Source: Gillisella taibaishanensis (GTDB lineage: Bacteria > Pseudomonadota > Alphaproteobacteria > Rhizobiales > Rhizobiaceae). Taken from it: a stretch of DNA of 64,000 nt. Under the pieces are notes generated by a model. That model was not told the origin of the DNA. It worked only from the letters and a program-made list of their open reading frames with translations, and searched no databases. This document shows positions 16,942 to 25,395 of the stretch, in pieces. The stretch lies in the NCBI RefSeq assembly GCF_001938985.1, contig NZ_MKIN01000027.1, positions 186,001 to 250,000 on the forward strand, given 5' to 3'. Position 1 is the first letter of the stretch, and each line of letters starts with the position of its first letter. Position numbers and translations under genes: made by a program.

Positions 16942-18849
16942 ATGCATCTCAATCTTTCGCTCAAGACATCGCTGGCCAGCGCCTTTACCGGGCTGATGGT
17001 CCTTCTCGTCCTTCAGGGCTGGTTCGCCCTGTCGTCCATGTCCGGTGTTTTTGCCAATGTCGAGGGACTGGCCAAGACTGCCGTTCCGGCAGTCGACATC
17101 ACCAACCGCCTCAATATCTCGCTCGCCAATCTGCGGGGGCTGGAAACGCGCCATATCCTCAGTTCTACGCCGCAGGCGGTGCAGGAGGCCGATGAGGCCC
17201 TGAAGAAAGAATTGCAGAAGATCGAAAAGCGCATGAAGACCTATGACGCGATGATTTCGCTGCCCCAGGAGCGCAAGGCTTTCGAGGCATTCAAGGTGGC
17301 CATGACCTCCTATGTGACAATTCATGACAAGATGGTGGCTCTCTCGACCAAGGGCGAGAAGGACAAGGCCGCTGCCCTGCTGACTGGAGACATGGTCACG
17401 GCCTATTCGGCCATGGATGATCAGGCCGACATTTTCCGCGACGCCAATGTCGACGCAGCCAATCACATGTACGAGGATGCGGCTTCGGCTTACCGACTGT
17501 CGCTCGCGCTCAATGTGCTTGTGCTGGTTTTGGGCGCGGCCGCTGGCATCGGCGCAATGATCTTCGTCTTCAAGGGCGTCTCCAACCCGATCGAGCGGCT
17601 GACCCGCTCCATGCGCCGGCTGGCGGACGGTGATCTCGCCACGCAGGTTCTCTATCTGGAGCGCCACAACGAGATCGGCGACATGGCGCGCGCACTCGAA
17701 GTCTTCAAGCAAAACGGGCTACGCGTGCAGATGATGAATGCCCAGGAACTGCATATGCGCCAGAAATGCGACGAGCTGCGCGATAGCATCGGCGAAGTGG
17801 TGGCTGCCGCCGTCACAGGCGATTTCAGCCAGCGTATCACCCGCGATTTCGATTTCGATGACTTGAACGCCTTTGCATCTTCTATGAACGAGCTTGTGCA
17901 ATCGATCGATAGCGGTCTTGGTGAAACGCGCCGAATCGTCGCCGCTCTCTCCGACGGCGACCTGACTGACACCATGCGGGGCCAGTTTCACGGTGCCTTT
18001 GCCGAATTGCAGCAGAACGTCAACAGCACCATGGCGGCGCTGAGAGCCATTGTCGGTGAGGTCCGTTCCTCGATCGACATGATCAATTCCGGCTCCGGCG
18101 AGCTACGCTTTGCCTCTGACGATCTTGCGAAACGCACCGAACAGCAGGCCGCAGCACTCGAAGAAACCTCTTCGGCGCTTGAGGAAATCACCACGGCAGT
18201 GCATTCCTCAACAGAGCGAGCCCAGCACACCAGCCGCATGGTTGACGAAGCCCGGCGCAGTACAGAAGAATCGGCCTCTGTCGTTCACGACGCGGTCTCG
18301 GCGATGGGACGGATCGAGCAGGCCTCGGGCGAAATCGGCAATATCATCAACGTCATCGATGAGATCGCCTTCCAGACCAATCTTCTGGCCTTGAATGCAG
18401 GCGTCGAAGCGGCCCGTGCAGGTGAAGCTGGCAAAGGCTTTGCGGTCGTGGCTCAGGAAGTGCGTGAACTGGCGCAGCGTTCTGCAGGCGCCGCCAAGGA
18501 TATCAAGGCGCTGATTACCAAATCCGGCGAGGAGGTCGATGTCGGGGTCCGGCTGGTCACCGCCACCGGCGATGCGCTTTCCAAGATCCGCGACCATGTG
18601 GTCGATATCAACGCCCAGGTCCACCAGATCGCCAATGCTGCCAAAGAACAGTCCTACAAGCTGAAAGAGGTCAATTCCGCTGTCAGCCAGATGGATCAGG
18701 TCACCCAGCGCAATGCTGCCATGGTCGAGGAAACCACCGCCAGCACCAACCAGCTGGCCGACGACGCCTCCAACCTCGCCCGGCTGATTTCACACTTCAA
18801 GCTGGATCCGGGCGGCCGGCGCCAAAGCTCGCAACGTCAGGCGGCCTGA
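16942..18849 (+). CDS. Methyl-accepting chemotaxis protein
   Basis: A 635-residue chemoreceptor. It has a short N-terminal tail, TM1 at about 10-32, a periplasmic four-helix-type sensor domain (about 33-188) and TM2 at about 190-212. HAMP follows (VSNPIERLTRSMRRLADGDLA), then a second HAMP-like repeat (about 275-365). The cytoplasmic signalling hairpin has the tip IDEIAFQTNLLALNAGVEA and the block GKGFAVVAQEVRELAQRSA. It would relay ligand binding to CheA/CheW. No C-terminal CheR/CheB-tethering pentapeptide is seen. The ligand is unknown. It is solitary, with no che genes nearby. Confidence 0.93.
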   Translation: MHLNLSLKTSLASAFTGLMVLLVLQGWFALSSMSGVFANVEGLAKTAVPAVDITNRLNISLANLRGLETRHILSSTPQAVQEADEALKKELQKIEKRMKTYDAMISLPQERKAFEAFKVAMTSYVTIHDKMVALSTKGEKDKAAALLTGDMVTAYSAMDDQADIFRDANVDAANHMYEDAASAYRLSLALNVLVLVLGAAAGIGAMIFVFKGVSNPIERLTRSMRRLADGDLATQVLYLERHNEIGDMARALEVFKQNGLRVQMMNAQELHMRQKCDELRDSIGEVVAAAVTGDFSQRITRDFDFDDLNAFASSMNELVQSIDSGLGETRRIVAALSDGDLTDTMRGQFHGAFAELQQNVNSTMAALRAIVGEVRSSIDMINSGSGELRFASDDLAKRTEQQAAALEETSSALEEITTAVHSSTERAQHTSRMVDEARRSTEESASVVHDAVSAMGRIEQASGEIGNIINVIDEIAFQTNLLALNAGVEAARAGEAGKGFAVVAQEVRELAQRSAGAAKDIKALITKSGEEVDVGVRLVTATGDALSKIRDHVVDINAQVHQIANAAKEQSYKLKEVNSAVSQMDQVTQRNAAMVEETTASTNQLADDASNLARLISHFKLDPGGRRQSSQRQAA

Positions 18850-18864
18850 TTACTGCGCATTATA

Positions 18865-18902
18865 GACAGCACCGTGCGCCGAGACAGAGGCACGGTGCTG
18901 TC
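18865..18902. terminator. 13-bp hairpin after the chemoreceptor gene
   Basis: GACAGCACCGTGC (18865-18877) is exactly inverted at 18890-18902 around a 12-base loop, 16 bases past the chemoreceptor stop. The stem is strong but there is no T-run, so it may be a Rho-assisted terminator, an mRNA-protecting hairpin or a small repeat rather than a classic intrinsic terminator. Confidence 0.5.
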
Positions 18903-19020
18903 GCATGTCCATATGCATGGATATCGAGCCAAATAGATTAACCAGACTTAAAGCAAAGAAACGATTGGTTAACCATAAACTGGCTAGGTGATCGCATCGT
19001 CTTTCACGCAGAATCACCTC

Positions 19021-19854
19021 ATGATGCTTCGTCTGCTCGCCAGCATTTCATTGGCTTTGGGCCTTACCGGCTGTGCCGGCAACCAGCTTGCCACATCACC
19101 CTCCATGAAAACCTCGTTTGCGCCGGTGACCACACGTCCCGCGCCGCTGAAGGCAGACGATCCCGTGGCCATGGAGCCGCAAAAATGGTCGGGCAAAACA
19201 GGCCATCTGGCGGGCCGTACGCTCACCGTTTCCAGCATCGGCGATATCAAGCTTGCCCCGAAGGAAGTGGTCCTGACCTTCGATGACGGCCCGGCGCTGA
19301 CCAAGACAGAAACCATTCTCGATACGCTGGACCACTACAACGTCAAGGCGACCTTCATGATGGTGGGGGAAATGGCCAAGGCGCATCCGGAAATCGCCCA
19401 GGAAGTCTTGCGCCGCGGTCATTCGATCGGCAGCCACACCTTCCGCCATCCAAACCTGAAGGCGATGGCCTTCGATCAGGCAATGAACGAGATCATGCGC
19501 GGCGAAAAGGCCGTGAAAGATGCAGCAGAGGTCGAGACCGTCGGCTTCTTCCGCTTCCCCTATCTGGCCGACACCCACCGGCTCAGAACGGCGCTCGCTG
19601 CACGCGGCACCGTCGTGCTGGACGTCGATATCGACACCAAGGATTACTTCAAGGATCGGCCCGATGCTGTGCTGGACCGCACCATGGCAGCCTTCGCCGT
19701 GCACCATGGCGGCATCGTGCTGATGCATGACATCCACGGGAGAACCGTGACGATGCTGCCGCGTCTGCTCAATCGGCTTGATTCGGAAGGCTATAAAGTG
19801 GTGACGCTCCGCTACAGCACCACGCCGCCGCAGTTGATGGCGTCACGCCGCTGA
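19021..19854 (+). CDS. Polysaccharide deacetylase (NodB homology), lipoprotein
   Basis: A roughly 277-residue carbohydrate esterase family 4 protein. A lipoprotein signal ends in GLTGC (cysteine near residue 18). The NodB domain has motif 1 LTFDDGP, motif 2 HSIGSHTFRHP (two metal histidines), motif 3 FFRFPYLADTHR and the late motif IVLMHDIHGRT with the C-terminal histidine. It probably removes acetyl groups from peptidoglycan or another N-acetylated glycan at the envelope. Starts are ambiguous (GTG 18988, ATG 19021, ATG 19024); 19021 gives a clean lipoprotein signal. Confidence 0.88.
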   Translation: MMLRLLASISLALGLTGCAGNQLATSPSMKTSFAPVTTRPAPLKADDPVAMEPQKWSGKTGHLAGRTLTVSSIGDIKLAPKEVVLTFDDGPALTKTETILDTLDHYNVKATFMMVGEMAKAHPEIAQEVLRRGHSIGSHTFRHPNLKAMAFDQAMNEIMRGEKAVKDAAEVETVGFFRFPYLADTHRLRTALAARGTVVLDVDIDTKDYFKDRPDAVLDRTMAAFAVHHGGIVLMHDIHGRTVTMLPRLLNRLDSEGYKVVTLRYSTTPPQLMASRR

Positions 19855-19906
19855 CAATGCGCCGCGCCCTGCCCGCCGATGCGGACAGGGATTTATCTCC
19901 GGTAGG

Positions 19907-20356
19907 TCACGCCTTCTTTTCCCAGCGGCCCTGATTGTTCTGCTGCCAATAGGTCAGGGCATGGCCCTCGCCTTTCAGCCGCTTCCATTCGCCTCTCGCC
20001 GTCTCCAGTTCGGCCTGGTCATGACCGTCGAATACGAAGACCACCCGCTCATACGTTAGCGGCAGGTCGGGCACCGCACCGTCGATATAAAAGCGCACCG
20101 TCGCCCCGTTCGGATTGTCGGCGCTGAGGCTGAGCAGGATCGGCTGCGCCTCCGGCCGCTCGCCGCTATCGGTGCCATGGGCAAGAAAGCTGTCGTCGCG
20201 ATAGCTCCACAAATGCTGATCCAGCCGCTCGCAACGGCCGGGATCGCGCATTTCCACGCCGACTTTCCAGCCGCGCTCCAGGCTCTTTTCAAGCAGAGCC
20301 GGCAGCGCGTCCTCAAGTCGGGTTTCCGTCAGGTGATAGAACAGGACATCGGTCAC
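19907..20356 (-). CDS. holC: DNA polymerase III chi subunit
   Basis: HolC (chi) links the clamp loader to single-strand binding protein. The 149-residue protein starts MTDVLFYHLTETRLEDALPALLEK, continues with GWKVGVEM, then LDQHLWSYRDDSFLAHG, and ends with a YWQQNNQGRWEKK tail: the chi-family pattern in alphaproteobacteria. It lies 15 bases downstream of pepA on the same strand; pepA-holC is a common operon. Confidence 0.93.
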   Translation of the reverse strand: MTDVLFYHLTETRLEDALPALLEKSLERGWKVGVEMRDPGRCERLDQHLWSYRDDSFLAHGTDSGERPEAQPILLSLSADNPNGATVRFYIDGAVPDLPLTYERVVFVFDGHDQAELETARGEWKRLKGEGHALTYWQQNNQGRWEKKA

Positions 20357-20371
20357 TGTCTCGGTATCCCA

Positions 20372-21865
20372 TCAAGCCTCATAGGCATCCCGAACCAGCC
20401 TGTCGAGCAGGCGCACGCCAAAGCCGGAAGCCCAGGACTGATTGATCTCGTCTTTCGGCGAGGCCATGGCCGTCCCGGCGATGTCGAGATGCGCCCAAGG
20501 CGTTTCACCGACAAAGCGCTTGAGGAACTGCGCCGCCGTGATCGAGCCGCCATGGCGGCCGCCGGTGTTTTTCATGTCGGCAAATTTGCTGTCGATCAGC
20601 TTGTCGTAATCCTTGCCAAGCGGCATGCGCCACAGGCGCTCATTGGTGGTAAGCCCCGCCTTCAGCAGGTTCTCGGAGAGCGCATCGTCATTGGAAAACA
20701 GACCGGCATGCAAGTTGGCAAGTGCCACCAGGATGGCCCCGGTCAGGGTCGCCAGATTGACCATGAAGGCCGGCTTAAAGCGGTCGTTGCAATACCAGAG
20801 CGCATCGCACAGCACGAGACGGCCTTCGGCATCGGTATTGATGATTTCGATGGTCTGGCCGGACATCGACGTAACGATATCGCCGGGGCGCTGAGCATTG
20901 CCGTCAGGCATGTTTTCGACCAGGCCGAGAATGCCGACTGCGTTGACCTTGGCCTTGCGGGCCGCCAACGTGTGCATCAGGCCGATGACGGCGGCAGCGC
21001 CACCCATATCGCCCTTCATGTCTTCCATGCCACCCGCCGGCTTGATGGAAATGCCACCAGTATCGAAGACCACGCCCTTGCCGACGAAGGCGAGCGGCTG
21101 GCTGTCGGGCTTGCCACCCTTCCACTGCATGATCGCCAGGCGCGGCGGCCTTACGGAGCCCTGCGCAACGCCGAGCAATGCGCCCATGCCAAGCGCCTTC
21201 ATCTCGGTTTCGGTGAGGATTTCCACCTCGACCCCAAGTGATTCCAGCGCTTTGGCGCGATCGGCAAATTCGACAGGCCCAAGCACGTTGGGCGGCAGGT
21301 TGACGAGATTACGGGCGAGAATGACGCCATCGGCTACCGCCTTGCCATCCGCCGCAAACAGGTGCTCGGCCGCCTTGGCCACAGATGTCACCAAGGTGAC
21401 GCGCACAGCCTTGGCTTCCTGGTCGTCGTCGTCCTTCTTCTTGGTCTTGTAGTCATCAAAGGAATAGGCGCGCAGCAGTATGCCGAGCGCAAAATTGCTG
21501 GCCGCCTCTGCCGTCACCGACAGTCCCTCGGCATCGAGGAAAACCGTCGCCGTCTCGGCGCCCTTCAGGTTTGCAGCCGCCGTGCCGCCGAGCCGCAACC
21601 AGTCATGAGGCGTCAGATCATCGGCCTTGCCGGCGCCGATAACGATCAGTCGGTCGGCCGGTGAGCCTGCCGGCGCAATGATGTCGAGTACGGACATCGC
21701 CTTGGCCTTGAATTTCGCTGTCGCTGCTGCCTTGGCGAAAATTCCTGAGGGATCGATCTGGCCAGCTGCCGCCGGCGCGCCGGCTTCGGCTTCCTTGAGG
21801 CTGAGTACCAGGCCCGCCTCAACGGTGGCGGTGGTGGCAAAGGAAATTTCAGGATTGATCGACAT
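20372..21865 (-). CDS. pepA: Leucyl aminopeptidase (M17)
   Basis: A cytosolic aminopeptidase of 497 residues, with an N-terminal macro-like domain and a C-terminal catalytic domain. The two-zinc site is clear: VGKGVVFDTGGISIKP (lysine and aspartate ligands), MKGDMGGAAAV and the signature NTDAEGRLVL, with the catalytic arginine in it. The later IAGTAM segment is also typical. It acts on N-terminal residues of peptides. A 306-base divergent region separates it from the PAP2 gene. An acidic-basic linker (KTKKKDDDDQEAKA) near residue 140 is a family-variable insertion. Confidence 0.95.
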   Translation of the reverse strand: MSINPEISFATTATVEAGLVLSLKEAEAGAPAAAGQIDPSGIFAKAAATAKFKAKAMSVLDIIAPAGSPADRLIVIGAGKADDLTPHDWLRLGGTAAANLKGAETATVFLDAEGLSVTAEAASNFALGILLRAYSFDDYKTKKKDDDDQEAKAVRVTLVTSVAKAAEHLFAADGKAVADGVILARNLVNLPPNVLGPVEFADRAKALESLGVEVEILTETEMKALGMGALLGVAQGSVRPPRLAIMQWKGGKPDSQPLAFVGKGVVFDTGGISIKPAGGMEDMKGDMGGAAAVIGLMHTLAARKAKVNAVGILGLVENMPDGNAQRPGDIVTSMSGQTIEIINTDAEGRLVLCDALWYCNDRFKPAFMVNLATLTGAILVALANLHAGLFSNDDALSENLLKAGLTTNERLWRMPLGKDYDKLIDSKFADMKNTGGRHGGSITAAQFLKRFVGETPWAHLDIAGTAMASPKDEINQSWASGFGVRLLDRLVRDAYEA

Positions 21866-22171
21866 GGGGCTTACTCCGGCATTTCAGGATCGGTCGTGTC
21901 TGTCGCGTTAGGAAGCGCGATTTGGGTATCGGGCGATCATGTCGGTTTTGCGCGCGATTGCAACAGCAAGGATCGCCCCTCGCCTGAAGGCCGGCGAAAC
22001 AGCTGCGCCATTGAGGATCAGCCCGTCAATGGTTGCCGAGAAAACACGGCCTTTCACAAAGTAAACATTTGTTATGAGCCGAAGACGGCGCCGTCTGGCC
22101 TTTGTCATGCAACATCTATAAGCATCAGCTACCATGAGACTGGTGGCCGCCGATCCTAACCGGACAGCGCG
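21866..22171. other. Divergent intergenic region, no gene seen
   Basis: The 306 bases between the pepA start (leftward) and the PAP2 phosphatase start (rightward) should carry both promoters. I see short AT-rich patches near 22050-22130 but no convincing box pair, repeat or structured RNA. Confidence 0.55.
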
Positions 22172-23005
22172 ATGCCCAAGCCGAGCCTGAAGAGTTTGAC
22201 GATGGATAGCAGCGCCCGCAAGTCGCAGATGATTATAACCGACCTGTTTGGCCGGCACTGTCGCCTGCCCGATCTCAGCCACGCTTCCGTCATGACAGCG
22301 GCGCTGCTGTCTTTTGCCTGGTTCATGCTGCTTGCTCTGTTCTATACGGCGCCCGGCATTGATGTCTCCGTCTCAGAATTCTTCTTCCGTGCCGGAAATT
22401 GCGGACTGCATGAAGCAGGCACGATCTGCGGCGGCTTTCCCGTTTCCCGGGAACCGGCCCTGAAGGTCCTCAGGCAATTCCTGTTCTACGTCCCGCATAT
22501 GGTCGGCGTCGGTGTTCTCGTGGCGCTGATCGTGCAACTGGCAAAGCCCCGGGCGGAATGGCGCAGGGGCCGAATTGCCGAACTGGTCCTGTCTCTGGTG
22601 GCAACCGGGCTAGGCCCGTATCTGCTCGTAAACGTGTTCCTGAAAGACATGTCCGGCCGGCCACGACCAAACCAGACATTGTTTTTCGGCGGCTCCTTCG
22701 GCTTCGAGCCGGCGGGCAGCTTTGCCGGCGCCTGCGACCAGAACTGTTCCTTCATCTCTGGCGAAGCCGCCGGGGCCGGCTGGATCATCTGCATCATTCC
22801 GCTGCTGCCGCCCAAATGGCGCAAACGGATAGGCTGGCCACTGATCGTCGCCTCCCTGGCTTCGCCCCTGCTGCGGCTGGCGTTTGGCGCGCACTATCTC
22901 TCCGATGTCGTGCTGGGCTGGCTGTCCTCACCCGTCATCTTCGCCATCGTGTTTGCGGTCGCCAATGCGTTTGGCCTGTTGCGGGACCGCGACCGGCCAG
23001 CCTGA
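22172..23005 (+). CDS. PAP2-family phosphatase, inner membrane
   Basis: A 277-residue membrane protein with about six hydrophobic segments. The three PAP2 phosphatase motifs are visible: KDMSGRPRP (K-x6-RP), CSFISGEAAGAG in place of the usual PSGH, and RLAFGAHYLSDVVLG (R-x5-H-x3-D). The histidine of motif 2 is replaced by glutamate, a form I recall from other alphaproteobacterial members. Likely substrates are lipid phosphates (phosphatidate, undecaprenyl diphosphate or lipid A phosphate); which one cannot be told. Its place next to the Lpt genes is compatible with envelope lipid work. Start at 22172 taken; later in-frame ATGs exist. Confidence 0.85.
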   Translation: MPKPSLKSLTMDSSARKSQMIITDLFGRHCRLPDLSHASVMTAALLSFAWFMLLALFYTAPGIDVSVSEFFFRAGNCGLHEAGTICGGFPVSREPALKVLRQFLFYVPHMVGVGVLVALIVQLAKPRAEWRRGRIAELVLSLVATGLGPYLLVNVFLKDMSGRPRPNQTLFFGGSFGFEPAGSFAGACDQNCSFISGEAAGAGWIICIIPLLPPKWRKRIGWPLIVASLASPLLRLAFGAHYLSDVVLGWLSSPVIFAIVFAVANAFGLLRDRDRPA

Positions 23006-23134
23006 CAAACCAGGCACATACAGCTGCCTGTTGCCAAGAAGCACCATAAAAAAATCCTGCACAGGTGATTGAAGCTTCGGCTCTTGTGTTTTGCCCCGGT
23101 GATGGGCAAATAGGCGCTATTGGCAGGAACCGGC

Positions 23135-24310
23135 ATGAAGCTTCTCGAAACCTACATATTGCGGCGTGTCGCGCAGATGTTCCTGACGGCACTTCTGCCT
23201 GTGCTGGCAATCATCTGGACGACGCAGGTCCTCGCCCGCATCAATCTCGTGACAGATACCGGGCAGTCGATCGGGTCCTTCGCCACGCTGGCAACCCTGA
23301 TCCTGCCGACCATCATCCCCATCGTTATGCCTTTTGCGCTCGTCATCGGCATCACCCAGAGCCTCACGGCGATGAACAACGATTCGGAGCTGGCGGTTAT
23401 CGATGCGGCCGGCGCGCCGAGGTCTGTCATCTTGCGCCCGATCCTGCTGTTTGCACTCGGCATCAGCTTGATCACGCTTGTGATCACCAATGAGGTTCAG
23501 CCGAAGGTCAAGGTCGCCGCCCGTCAGATGATCGCCAATGCCTATGCCGACCTGTTGTCGACGGTGATCGAGGAAAAGACCTTCCGCAAGGTGGAGGACG
23601 GTCTCTATGTGCAGATCTCCCAACGCCTGGCGGGACGCGTGCTGAAAGGCCTGTTCGTCGCCGATTATCGCGACCCCGCCTACTCTCTGATCTACTACGC
23701 TCGTGAAGGGGCCGTCGACGAAACCGGCACAGCCCTGATCATGCATGATGGTGAAGTGCAGCGCAAAGCGCCGGGGGGCACCGTGTCCATCGTGCGCTTC
23801 GATTCCTACGCCTTCGACCTTTCCGACCTGACCGAGACACGCGGCAAGGCAAAAATGCGCCCGAGCGATCGGAGCCTCGGTTTTCTGCTCAATCCCGACC
23901 CCAATGATGATGACTACAAGGATCATCCCGGCGATTACCGGGCGGAACTGCACAAGCGCATGACCGAATGGCTGTTGCCGTTTGCCTTCGCGCTGATTTC
24001 GCTGGCCATTGCCGGCGACGCCCGCTCGCATCGCGAGGCGCGGCTGCATCCGATGGTATCAGCACTAACGCTGGCCCTCGTCTTGCGCTGGCTGACCTTC
24101 TACGCCTCCAACAAGGCCGAATCGAACGGCTTCTTCATCGTGCTGATGTATGCGACGCCGATCGCCAGCGGCGCGATCGCCACGCTGATGCTGATCCGGC
24201 AGAAGAAGTCGCAATTGCCCGCCCCGATCCGGCGCGTGGTCGACGTCGTGCGCTCCACCTTCCAGAAGCGGTTCGTTTCCAGCGGCCAGGACAATGGAGG
24301 CGGCGCATGA
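23135..24310 (+). CDS. lptF: LPS export ABC transporter permease LptF
   Basis: LptF and LptG form the membrane part of the LptB2FG transporter that lifts LPS out of the inner membrane towards LptC, LptA and LptD. The 391-residue protein has the standard plan: N-terminal MKLLETYILRRVAQMFLTALLP, three transmembrane segments, a periplasmic beta-jellyroll (about 130-275) and three more transmembrane segments. The ATG at 23135 follows AGGAACCGGC; a TTG 15 bases upstream is disregarded. It overlaps lptG by ATGA. Confidence 0.95.
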   Translation: MKLLETYILRRVAQMFLTALLPVLAIIWTTQVLARINLVTDTGQSIGSFATLATLILPTIIPIVMPFALVIGITQSLTAMNNDSELAVIDAAGAPRSVILRPILLFALGISLITLVITNEVQPKVKVAARQMIANAYADLLSTVIEEKTFRKVEDGLYVQISQRLAGRVLKGLFVADYRDPAYSLIYYAREGAVDETGTALIMHDGEVQRKAPGGTVSIVRFDSYAFDLSDLTETRGKAKMRPSDRSLGFLLNPDPNDDDYKDHPGDYRAELHKRMTEWLLPFAFALISLAIAGDARSHREARLHPMVSALTLALVLRWLTFYASNKAESNGFFIVLMYATPIASGAIATLMLIRQKKSQLPAPIRRVVDVVRSTFQKRFVSSGQDNGGGA

Positions 24311-25395
24311 TTCTCAACACGCTCAGCCGATACTTCCTAAAGCGCTATGCAATCACGGTATTCTGGTTCCTGATCGGCGTCGCCGCCATCATCTTCCTGA
24401 TCGACTTCAGTGAAGTCAGCGGCCGCTTTTCCGACAACGAGCAATCGTCGCTGATCGGCATCTTCCTGCTGACATTGATGCGCCTGCCGCTGCTGTTGCA
24501 ACAGACCGTGCCCTTCATCGCCCTGTTTGCCGGCATGGTGACGCTGATTACCCTCAACCGACGTTCGGAACTGGTCATTGCGCGCGCCGCAGGGATTTCG
24601 GTCTGGCAGTTCATGTTCCCCTTCCTGCTCGGCGCTTTCCTGCTTGGCTGCGCAACATCGCTGCTGCTCAATCCGCTTGCCGCCGCTGGACAGAATCAGG
24701 CTGCCACGCTGGAGGCGAGCTATAGCGACCCGGGCAAGGCCAGCAACAACAAGAATTCCGTGCCGTGGATGCGCCAGATTACCGGCAAGGAAGACACGAT
24801 CATCGGCGCCTCCTCCGTGCTGGAGAACGGCACGCTGCTGACGCAGGCAGTGTTCATCCATTTCGATGGGCATGGACGAATCACGTCCCGTCAGGACGCA
24901 CGCACAGCGAAGTTGCAAGATGGTTACTGGTTGCTTAAGGATGTCGTAGAGACCAAGCCTGGCGAAACGCCCAGACGTGAGTCTTCGGTACAAGTCAGCA
25001 CCAATTTGAAACAGGAATTTGTACAGGAGCGTCTCGCACAGCCGGATACTGTTGCTTTTTATGAACTTTCTCAGAAAATTGCAGTTGCCAAGTCCTATGG
25101 CGTCTCGACGAAGAATCTGGAAACGCAGTTCCATTCGCTGCTATCCACACCTTTCCTCTTCGTTGCGATGACCCTGATTGCGGCGACTGTTTCACTCAAA
25201 TTCAGCCGGTTCAACCAGTCACGTTCCGTGATTCTGGGTGGAATCATTTCGGGCTTCGTGCTTTATGTGACGACAGTGCTCGTGAAGGCGTTTGGAAGCA
25301 GCGGCGTCGTACCGCCATTCGTTGCTGTCTGGGTGCCTGTCATCGTTGCGACGGCGCTCGGGGCAACGATCCTGCTTCATCAGGAGGATGGTTAG
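24307..25395 (+). CDS. lptG: LPS export ABC transporter permease LptG
   Basis: The 362-residue partner of LptF. MILNTLSRYFLKRYAITVFWFLIG is the family start. Three membrane segments, a periplasmic jellyroll (about 140-265) and three more segments follow, with the late stretch FRFNQSRSVILGGI-like KFSRFNQSRSVILGG typical of LptG. The start overlaps the lptF stop (ATGA), and the stop codon overlaps the GTG start of lptD by one base, so export and outer-membrane assembly components are translated in strict series. Confidence 0.95.
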   Translation: MILNTLSRYFLKRYAITVFWFLIGVAAIIFLIDFSEVSGRFSDNEQSSLIGIFLLTLMRLPLLLQQTVPFIALFAGMVTLITLNRRSELVIARAAGISVWQFMFPFLLGAFLLGCATSLLLNPLAAAGQNQAATLEASYSDPGKASNNKNSVPWMRQITGKEDTIIGASSVLENGTLLTQAVFIHFDGHGRITSRQDARTAKLQDGYWLLKDVVETKPGETPRRESSVQVSTNLKQEFVQERLAQPDTVAFYELSQKIAVAKSYGVSTKNLETQFHSLLSTPFLFVAMTLIAATVSLKFSRFNQSRSVILGGIISGFVLYVTTVLVKAFGSSGVVPPFVAVWVPVIVATALGATILLHQEDG

